Position numbers and translations under genes: made by a program
In this document: positions 40,229-46,218 of the stretch, in pieces
Numbering within the stretch: position 1 is the stretch's first letter
Layout: each line of letters opens with the position of its first letter
Origin: an uncultured Candidatus Saccharibacteria bacterium
GTDB taxonomy: Bacteria; Patescibacteriota; Saccharimonadia; Saccharimonadales; Saccharimonadaceae
Assembly (NCBI GenBank): GCA_947302355.1
Contig: CAMYUU010000007.1
Span: 1-46,218 of the forward strand
Direction: 5' to 3'
Length of the DNA stretch: 46,218 nucleotides
Notes under the pieces: generated by a model
Seen by the model: the letters and a program-made list of their open reading frames with translations, nothing else
What the model was told of the DNA's origin: nothing
Databases searched by the model: none

Positions 40229-42061
40229 ATGCAAGCGTTAATTCTAGCCGCCGGCATGGGCAAGCGTCTCGGCAAGTATACGTCCGACAACACAAAATGC
40301 ATGTTGAAAGTAAATGGTAAAACACTAATCGAACGCGCAATTGAAGCTCTGGTGGGCGCCGGAATTAATAAATTAATTTTAGTCCTAGGATATAAAGGTG
40401 AAAACGTCAAGCAATTCCTTTTGCATGACTGCGATAATCCAGCAGTTAAGCAAATGAAATTAGTTTTCATTGATAACCCTATTTATGATAAAACTAACAA
40501 TATTTGCTCATTATTCTTAGCAATTGATGAATTCAAAAAAGAAGACACTGTCCTCCTAGAATCTGACTTAATTTACGAGCCAGAGCTAATCAAAAGAATT
40601 GTCGAAGATGAAGAACCAAATCTGGTTTCTGTAGCCAAATATGAACAGTGGATGGATGGAACCGTCGTAAAGCTCAACCAAGACACCAATAGCATTGTAG
40701 AATTTATTGAGAAAAAAGATTTCAACTATCATGATATTGAAAAATATTATAAAACCGTCAATATCTACAAATTTAGCAAACATTTTATCAACAAGGAATT
40801 CGTTCCTTTTCTTAAAGCCTATATTGAAGCGTATGGCGAAAACGAATATTACGAATTAATCCTTAAAATCATTGCACATCTATCCAGAAGTAGCCTAAAA
40901 GCATTGGACGTTTCCGACTTAAAATGGTATGAAATTGACGATTCTCAAGACCTAGATATTAGTACCTGTCTCTTTTCGGAAGGCGAAACCAAACTTAATA
41001 ATCTTCAAAAACGTTTTGGTGGTTATTGGCGTTTCGACGAGCTACTAGACTATTGCTATTTAGTTAACCCATATTTCCCTACCAAAGGTTTACTTAATAA
41101 AATCAATTATTTCTCCCAAACTCTCATTTCAGAGTATCCTTCTGGACAAAAAGTGAATTGCATTTGCGCAAGCCGTCTATTTAACGACGTAGATATTAAC
41201 CACCTCGTGGTTGGTAACGGCGCCGCAGAATTAATATCAACCCTCGGTAATATCCTTACTGGTAAAATGCTCCTTTCAAAGTCCGTCTTTAATGAATATG
41301 CTCGTTGTTTTAATAAGTGTAAACTACATAAATTAAACTTAGCGAAAACTAATTACTCATACGATATTGACGCCCTAAAAGAAGCTCTTCAAAACCATGA
41401 TTGTTTGTGCATTGTAAATCCAGATAATCCTACTGGAGCTTTCATAAAAGAAAAAGATATGCTTTCTCTTTTAAACCAAGCTAAACTCCAAAACAAAACC
41501 ATCATTTTCGATGAATCGTTTATTGATTTTTCCGAACCCGACAAACGCTATACTTTCATTACCGACGATATTCTCAATTCATTCCCCAACCTAATCGTTA
41601 TTAAGAGTATCAGCAAATCTTACGGAGTACCAGGTATCCGCTTGGGCGTTTTAGCTTCTAGCAACGAAGCTCTCATCCAAGAAATTAAACAGAAAATACC
41701 AGTCTGGAACATCAACTCTTACGGCGAATACTTCCTACAAATCGCCAATCTATACAAAAATGATTACATTCTATCCTGCGATAAAATCGCCGAAGAACGA
41801 AAGCGCATGATAAAAAAGCTACAAGAAGCGCTCCCTAAAAAATGTCATGTTTACTCATCAGAAGCTAACTTCCTAATGGTAGACCTAGGCAATATCGATT
41901 CCACAAAGTTAGCCATCGAGCTGCTAAACAAGAAGATATTCATTAAAGATCTCAAAACTAAAGATGCATTTAAAAACAAAAACTTTATTCGACTCGCAGT
42001 CAGAACCGATAAAGAAAACGATAAGCTAATTCATGATATCGTATCAACTTTAAATATATAA
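40229..42061 (+). CDS. Fusion of a LicC-like nucleotidyltransferase with a fold-type-I aminotransferase
   Basis: A 610-residue bifunctional enzyme. Residues 1-240 are a sugar-/choline-phosphate nucleotidyltransferase: LAAGMGKRLGKYTSDNTKCMLKV and the metal-binding D113 (LLESDLIYE), closest in style to LicC and PntC cytidylyltransferases. Residues about 250-610 are a HisC-like PLP aminotransferase: NPDNPTG (397-403), DESFIDF, the PLP lysine K463 in SKSYGVPGIRLG, and a late FIRLAVR. Fused PntC-aminotransferase enzymes that make CMP-aminoethylphosphonate are known, so an amino-alcohol phosphate or aminophosphonate product is plausible. It would supply the transferase fused to YidC. The substrate is inference. 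Confidence 0.85.
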   Translation: MQALILAAGMGKRLGKYTSDNTKCMLKVNGKTLIERAIEALVGAGINKLILVLGYKGENVKQFLLHDCDNPAVKQMKLVFIDNPIYDKTNNICSLFLAIDEFKKEDTVLLESDLIYEPELIKRIVEDEEPNLVSVAKYEQWMDGTVVKLNQDTNSIVEFIEKKDFNYHDIEKYYKTVNIYKFSKHFINKEFVPFLKAYIEAYGENEYYELILKIIAHLSRSSLKALDVSDLKWYEIDDSQDLDISTCLFSEGETKLNNLQKRFGGYWRFDELLDYCYLVNPYFPTKGLLNKINYFSQTLISEYPSGQKVNCICASRLFNDVDINHLVVGNGAAELISTLGNILTGKMLLSKSVFNEYARCFNKCKLHKLNLAKTNYSYDIDALKEALQNHDCLCIVNPDNPTGAFIKEKDMLSLLNQAKLQNKTIIFDESFIDFSEPDKRYTFITDDILNSFPNLIVIKSISKSYGVPGIRLGVLASSNEALIQEIKQKIPVWNINSYGEYFLQIANLYKNDYILSCDKIAEERKRMIKKLQEALPKKCHVYSSEANFLMVDLGNIDSTKLAIELLNKKIFIKDLKTKDAFKNKNFIRLAVRTDKENDKLIHDIVSTLNI

Positions 42062-42083
42062 ATACAACTTAGACTAAACAAGC

Positions 42084-44279
42084 TTAATCTATAATTATGT
42101 CAAGAAATGCTTGCCATGAGTGACGTTTATTCAGAAGCCTCTGTGCTGATTTTGCTAGTTTACTTAGTTTTTTAGGATTCTTCGAGATTTCATTAATACG
42201 CTCAATGTATTCTTTAGGATTCTTATAATCCTCTACTAAGATTCCGGTCTTTTCGTTCTGCACAAACTCACCCACCCCTCCATCGTTACTTGCCAAAATT
42301 GGTATTCCAGCCGCTGCCGCTTCCAAAACAACATTTGGCATACCATCAGATAACGAAGTATATAATAATAAATCATATTCAGAAATCGGAAGTGACTCAA
42401 ATCCATTATATACTCCATAATATTTTAATGCTGGAATATCATCAAATATATCTTTATTGACAGTTTTATCAATTTCACCATAGACGCTTATTGTTACCTT
42501 ATTTTCGTCCAAACGCTTTCCTATTTCTGCCACCAATTCCGGCATTTTCACCGAAGTTACACGACCAGCCCAAAGAATCTTAATCTTTCCTTCCTCTACC
42601 AATTCTTCATGCGGAGAGACAACTTCCATGTCTTTAATTGGTTGATATAGTACTTTTATCTTCTTTTCATCAAAAGCATTTACATCTATCAAATAATCCT
42701 TCATATTCTGATTGTCAGTAAAAATATATCTAACCGCCGAATAGATATCAAATAAACGAGGATTAGCATACGATTCTACAGCCTCAAAATTGCTTCCCTC
42801 AATATATCCCCATGCAAAAATTGATACATCTAAACGATATTCCGCTTCAATCAGCTTTTTATGTTTCTTAATCCATAGATATCCAAAATCAGAATTTATT
42901 ATATGTAATTTATTGCATTGCAGTTGGACTATCAGTCTTGACATTAATTCATCTCTCGCTTCATCAGACCAAAGCTCGGCGGCCACATTTCCATAATCAA
43001 TGAAATCGACACAATCCGGAAGTTTATCGGCCCAAGTGTTTTTTACTGGCAACGTAGAAATAACCGCAAAATGCCATTCAGGATGCTTTTCTTTTAGAGC
43101 TTCAATATAATTGAATAATACTTTATCCGCACCACCACGCACTACCCACGGCACAATAAAGACATAATCCGGTTTCTTTTTTACCATTTTTGCCAATCTG
43201 CAAAAAGCTTCACCAATTAATGATTGTGCGTCTGCTTCGTATAAAGTAGCATCTATAAGCAATTGCTTATATGGATATAATAGAGGTTCGATATGGTTTG
43301 CAGCTACCCACTCCTTTATCACCCAGTCCGGCACTATCGTTTTAAAACTGCCTATTTGCGAATCGTCTTTCGGCAAACGACCCATCGTCCACAACATAAA
43401 CTTTGCTACGGGCGTAATGAAAAAATTCAGATATTTATTATTTCTAATTCCCTTGTATACTCTTCTCGCCGTCCATTTCTTTTTAACTTGATCTTCGTCT
43501 TGCTCCGCTTCTGCACGATTTAGTCTCTCATCCATTTCCGGTGTCGGCACAGTAGCCATCTGCTTCAAATCAAACAAATCCATGGCGGGTATCACTACCC
43601 CATCATTATTTCCAGACGATAATCTCGAGTTTTCCGAACGACGATAAAAAAGTACCGTATTACCCGCAATCCTATGCGGGATATTCTTTTGAATAGTATC
43701 GATATTAAAAATCCAATCCTCATGACCATAACCAATACCTAACCTTCTATATGGAGTCGAAATAAAAACACTGCGCCTCGCAAGTGAGACAGAGCACCAT
43801 AAATTTCCACTAGCCAGTATAGTAGCTTCTTCTTTAGGTAATCTTGAGTTGCGTTGAATTGTTAAAATGTTAGGCTGATCCATCCCGAATGTTAAAATTG
43901 CTTCCGGATGCACGATAATATCTTTTTTTGATTTCTTCACTAGTTTTAAAGCTTCCAAGAACCAATTTGGAGAAATCAAATCATCCCCATCCATAAACGC
44001 AATCATATCGCCCCGTGCTTTATTGGCGGCGAAGTTCCTGGAAGAACCAGTATCGCCAAAACTATTCTGAAAAATCCTAATTCTTTTATCACTCTTATAT
44101 CTATCCAAATAGTTTATCGTTGCATTATCCCCATTATCAACATGGATAACAATCTCATAACCGTATCCAGATTCTTCTACCCTATCCAACGCTTCAAAAA
44201 TACTCATCATTGTTTTGTGTAATATTAGGCCCTCAGTATGTGTAGTTATCGCAACGGTTAAATCAATCTTTTTCCTCAT
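42084..44279 (-). CDS. Two-domain glycosyltransferase (GT2 + GT4)
   Basis: A 731-residue protein. N-terminal GT2 domain (about 1-240) with VAITTHTEGLILHKT, IHVDNGDN and D97-G-D99-D100; a linker with charged helices (about 245-370); and a C-terminal GT-B fold GT4 domain (about 375-731) with VPWVVRGGADKVLFNYI, ILWAGRVTSVKMPEL and the donor-binding DGMPNVVLEAAAAGIPI. Two transfers by one polypeptide are likely. Its start overlaps the end of the neighbouring glycosyltransferase gene by 4 bases, forming a two-gene operon. Confidence 0.9.
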   Translation of the reverse strand: MRKKIDLTVAITTHTEGLILHKTMMSIFEALDRVEESGYGYEIVIHVDNGDNATINYLDRYKSDKRIRIFQNSFGDTGSSRNFAANKARGDMIAFMDGDDLISPNWFLEALKLVKKSKKDIIVHPEAILTFGMDQPNILTIQRNSRLPKEEATILASGNLWCSVSLARRSVFISTPYRRLGIGYGHEDWIFNIDTIQKNIPHRIAGNTVLFYRRSENSRLSSGNNDGVVIPAMDLFDLKQMATVPTPEMDERLNRAEAEQDEDQVKKKWTARRVYKGIRNNKYLNFFITPVAKFMLWTMGRLPKDDSQIGSFKTIVPDWVIKEWVAANHIEPLLYPYKQLLIDATLYEADAQSLIGEAFCRLAKMVKKKPDYVFIVPWVVRGGADKVLFNYIEALKEKHPEWHFAVISTLPVKNTWADKLPDCVDFIDYGNVAAELWSDEARDELMSRLIVQLQCNKLHIINSDFGYLWIKKHKKLIEAEYRLDVSIFAWGYIEGSNFEAVESYANPRLFDIYSAVRYIFTDNQNMKDYLIDVNAFDEKKIKVLYQPIKDMEVVSPHEELVEEGKIKILWAGRVTSVKMPELVAEIGKRLDENKVTISVYGEIDKTVNKDIFDDIPALKYYGVYNGFESLPISEYDLLLYTSLSDGMPNVVLEAAAAGIPILASNDGGVGEFVQNEKTGILVEDYKNPKEYIERINEISKNPKKLSKLAKSAQRLLNKRHSWQAFLDIIID

Positions 44280-45226
44280 TTCAGTTTCTCCATTATTCTC
44301 TTAAGTTTCTTTCTTATTTTACTTCGCCTCGTTTCACTTAAGATTGCAATCTCAGTTTTCAGCTTTTCATTATCCGCCATTAAATCTTCATTATACCTCG
44401 TTAATCTTTCTATTTCCTCATTCAAACTATAATATTGCTTTTCTAGCCAATCCTTCCCCTCTTGTAGCTCTGCTAGTACCTCGAATAACTGCCGAATAAT
44501 ATCCATATGATATTCATCAAACACCCCACCATATCGTTTTATTAATTCTTCTCTAAAAATTTTATCGTCTTCTTTTTTACCAATATGCGACAATGATGTT
44601 TCAACTTGCCTATAATAGAACAAAGGTTCTTCGACTAATCCCAATTTCCAATTATTCTTCAACATAGCATTCCATCTATTCCAATCGTATCGAGTCCTCA
44701 TCGGCCAATCTAGATTTAAGCCCTCCAAAGCCTCTCGTCGCATCAAAGAAGATCCTAACATATTGCAAGATACAAGCATATATGGGAATTTCATAGTATT
44801 CTTGTCGTACTTTTTCTCGTAATAATAATCGCTTGGATTATCGCGAAACAATCGCAAATTTGTGCACACAGCGCCATATGAAGGATGCTTATCTAAAAAC
44901 TTTACTGTTTTTTCAAGAAAAGTCGGGTCCAAAACATCATCACCACAAAAATCTATTATATACTTATTTTTCATCAGTTCATCACACTGCCTACGACGTT
45001 TCGGACTTCCAAGATTCGTTTTGTATAAACGTTTCTCTGAAATTTTGTCATATTCTATCGACTGTAACTTTTCTCTCGTAAATCCATCATTAGAACCATC
45101 GTCAATCAATATAACTTCAAAATCTTGAAAAGTTTGTTTTTTTAATGACTCAATAGCGTCGTCAACAAACTTTCCCTGGTTATAGGCAAGTAAAGCAACA
45201 CCAACCTTTGGTTTTTTCTTCTCCAT
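44276..45226 (-). CDS. Family 2 glycosyltransferase with C-terminal coiled coil
   Basis: A 316-residue GT-A transferase: VGVALLAYNQGKFV, LIDDGSNDGF and a G95-D-D97 acidic motif. The last 60 residues (about 255-316) form a heptad-patterned coiled coil ending in a very basic helix, which may tether it to the membrane or to the two-domain partner encoded next. First gene of the two-gene operon; TGT-TATAAT ends 7 bases before the ATG. Confidence 0.87.
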   Translation of the reverse strand: MEKKKPKVGVALLAYNQGKFVDDAIESLKKQTFQDFEVILIDDGSNDGFTREKLQSIEYDKISEKRLYKTNLGSPKRRRQCDELMKNKYIIDFCGDDVLDPTFLEKTVKFLDKHPSYGAVCTNLRLFRDNPSDYYYEKKYDKNTMKFPYMLVSCNMLGSSLMRREALEGLNLDWPMRTRYDWNRWNAMLKNNWKLGLVEEPLFYYRQVETSLSHIGKKEDDKIFREELIKRYGGVFDEYHMDIIRQLFEVLAELQEGKDWLEKQYYSLNEEIERLTRYNEDLMADNEKLKTEIAILSETRRSKIRKKLKRIMEKLK

Positions 45227-45233
45227 TGTTTAC

Positions 45234-45259
45234 ATTATAACACACCAATATGATATAAT
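45234..45259. promoter_or_regulatory. Divergent leaderless promoters: glycosyltransferase operon and nitroreductase
   Basis: Minus strand TGT-TATAAT (TATAAT 45234-45239) ends 7 bases before the ATG at 45226. Plus strand TGA-TATAAT (TATAAT 45254-45259) ends 6 bases before the ATG at 45266. Only 39 bases separate the two starts. Confidence 0.65.
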
Positions 45260-45265
45260 TACGTA

Positions 45266-45805
45266 ATGGAAAACGATATATATCAAGAAAGATATCTAAA
45301 ACACCAACTAGATAAAAAAGAAGAACTCATAAAGATTATGAAGGAACGTCACTCGAATCGTCGTTTTGATGATAAGCCAATACCACAAGAAATAATCGAT
45401 GAGTTAATTTCCGTCGTAGAATTAGCCCCTTCAAGTTGTGATCGTAAAGCAATCAAAGTCGAAGTTATAACCGATCGAGACAAAAAAGCACTTCTTGGAG
45501 GAATTCTAGTTGGTGGAGTAGGTTGGATTCATAGAGCACCAGCCATCTTGCTAATTACAGCAGATCCCAAAGCTTACAAAGCCGAAGGCGAAATAAAGTT
45601 TATGCCTTATCTAGATGGCGGAGTCGTTTCTCAGCAACTTGCACTTACCGCCACTTCACTCGGAATTCACGGCTGTTTTGCCAATCCAAATATCAGAGAT
45701 TTTAATGTAGATCATTACCATAAAATTTTTGGTCCAAATATCCTTACGATGGCATTCGCTATCGGATATCCTATCGAAGAAGACTCATCCGATAAAGAAA
45801 AATAG
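45266..45805 (+). CDS. Nitroreductase family flavoprotein
   Basis: A 179-residue FMN-dependent oxidoreductase of the nitroreductase family: the FMN-binding ERHSNRRFDDKPIP near residue 29, APSSCDRKAIKVEV, and a second FMN loop in the C-terminal half (MAFAIGYPIEE). Physiological substrate not predictable; NAD(P)H-dependent reduction of quinones or nitro compounds is the usual activity. Its end overlaps the convergent SLH gene by 35 bases. Confidence 0.85.
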   Translation: MENDIYQERYLKHQLDKKEELIKIMKERHSNRRFDDKPIPQEIIDELISVVELAPSSCDRKAIKVEVITDRDKKALLGGILVGGVGWIHRAPAILLITADPKAYKAEGEIKFMPYLDGGVVSQQLALTATSLGIHGCFANPNIRDFNVDHYHKIFGPNILTMAFAIGYPIEEDSSDKEK

Positions 45806-46218
45806 CAATCTGTCGTCTTGTAATTATTACACCGTCTGCAAATTCACCTTCTCTGGTGTAATACTTTGTTATTCCTTTAGTGTAAGCCCAGTTTATAGCA
45901 TTCGCCATTTCAATATTGCTTGGTAAATCTTCCAAATTGCTATCATAAGCCAACGGTTCATCTTCGTATCTCCATAAGAATATCGCAACTTCTCTTCTAG
46001 TTATCTGCGTATATGGTGCATATTCACCAGGCGAACTATAGTATTTTGTAATACCGTTGTTGTAAGCCCAAATAATAGCCTTTGTTCCCAACTCATCATT
46101 AACTGATAAATCATCAAATATTTCACTAGCATTTGTAATATTAACATCTGGTGAACCAGCAAGTCTCCATAAGAATATCGCAACTTCTCTTCTAGTTATC
46201 TGCGTATATGGTGCATAT
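45771..46218 (-). CDS. C-terminal SLH repeats of a surface protein (start beyond window)
   Basis: The last 149 codons of a gene whose start lies past the window end; the frame stays open to 46218. The sequence consists of S-layer-homology type repeats of about 65 residues: AIxWAYxxGITKYY..GE(Y/F)A....ITRRE(Q)VAIFLWR, two full copies and part of a third. SLH domains bind secondary cell-wall polymers, so this protein should be held on the cell surface, possibly by the glycan made from the genes next to it. The stop is a TAG at 45771, inside the convergent nitroreductase gene. Confidence 0.8.
   Translation of the reverse strand, partial: YAPYTQITRREVAIFLWRLAGSPDVNITNASEIFDDLSVNDELGTKAIIWAYNNGITKYYSSPGEYAPYTQITRREVAIFLWRYEDEPLAYDSNLEDLPSNIEMANAINWAYTKGITKYYTREGEFADGVIITRRQIAIFLYRMSLLR
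45969..46023 (-). repeat. 55-base exact direct repeat within the SLH coding region
   Basis: Identical to 46164-46218, which reaches the window edge. The period is 195 bases, exactly 65 codons, so the repeat keeps the reading frame. It covers the ITRREVAIFLWR motif. Confidence 0.95.

Noticed and set aside
25178-45226. Genomic island with mobility genes
   Set aside because: No transposase, integrase, tRNA-attached repeat or phage gene was found; composition changes are modest, so transfer is possible but unsupported.
1-46218. CRISPR arrays or alternative genetic code
   Set aside because: No regularly spaced repeats beyond the in-frame SLH repeat, and TGA clearly ends several genes (for example at 40019), so the standard bacterial code applies.

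Overview
This window looks like part of a Patescibacteria (Candidate Phyla Radiation) chromosome, most likely Candidatus Saccharibacteria (TM7). The evidence is indirect: small, tightly packed, overlapping genes; standard use of TGA as a stop; a complete type IV pilus cluster with very short pilins sharing the mature start F-T-[MI]-I-E and the segment AIAGLIFLMVF; a divergent acetate kinase; and a large surface-glycan region with no amino-acid, nucleotide or lipid biosynthesis genes. No rRNA, tRNA, CRISPR array, transposase or integrase was recognised.

Layout. (1) 1-295: N-terminus of a secreted surface protein, cut by the window start; a paralog lies at 23211-25043. (2) 355-1993: map, adk and rpsU. 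(3) 2046-11556: type IV pilus genes. The pilM-pilN-pilO-small membrane protein-pilB-pilT-pilC operon runs on the minus strand from one near-consensus promoter, followed by two pilin genes and the prepilin peptidase. (4) 11601-15805: translation and chaperone genes: rpsF-ssb-rpsR-efp-tlyA-like, and groES-groEL under a CIRCE element. (5) 15877-19628: TetR-like regulator, TylF-like methyltransferase, acetate kinase, and an MTA/SAH-deaminase-like amidohydrolase. (6) 19722-20079: a candidate small RNA gene and a startless remnant of a CdiA-CT-like nuclease toxin domain. (7) uvrA, then a large nested inverted repeat and the second surface protein. (8) 25178-45226: a 20-kb cell-envelope glycan region. 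It holds a TagGH/Wzm-Wzt-like exporter, UDP-galactose epimerase and UDP-galactopyranose mutase (hence probably galactofuranose), eight putative glycosyltransferase genes, two of them with two domains, and a plus-strand phospho-polymer module at 34752-42061. (9) A nitroreductase and the C-terminal SLH repeats of another surface protein.

The best candidate for an undescribed system is the plus-strand module at 34752-42061. It has two tandem membrane-bound sulfatase/phosphoglycerol-transferase-fold proteins, a fusion of a YidC/Oxa1-type membrane domain with a TagB/TagF-type CDP-alcohol phosphotransferase, a 68-residue membrane protein, and a fusion of a LicC-like nucleotidyltransferase with a fold-type-I aminotransferase. 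Read together, they suggest making a CDP-activated amino alcohol or aminophosphonate, transferring it or polymerising it at the membrane through a YidC-like scaffold, and remodelling it outside. The domain identities are read from the sequence; the pathway is inference.

A second theme is transcriptional. At fourteen starts a good -10 box, often of extended TGnTATAAT type, ends only 6 to 10 bases before the start codon, so many first genes of operons appear to be leaderless. Internal operon genes and a subset of others (adk, groES, uvrA, ackA, the amidohydrolase) carry ordinary Shine-Dalgarno sequences.
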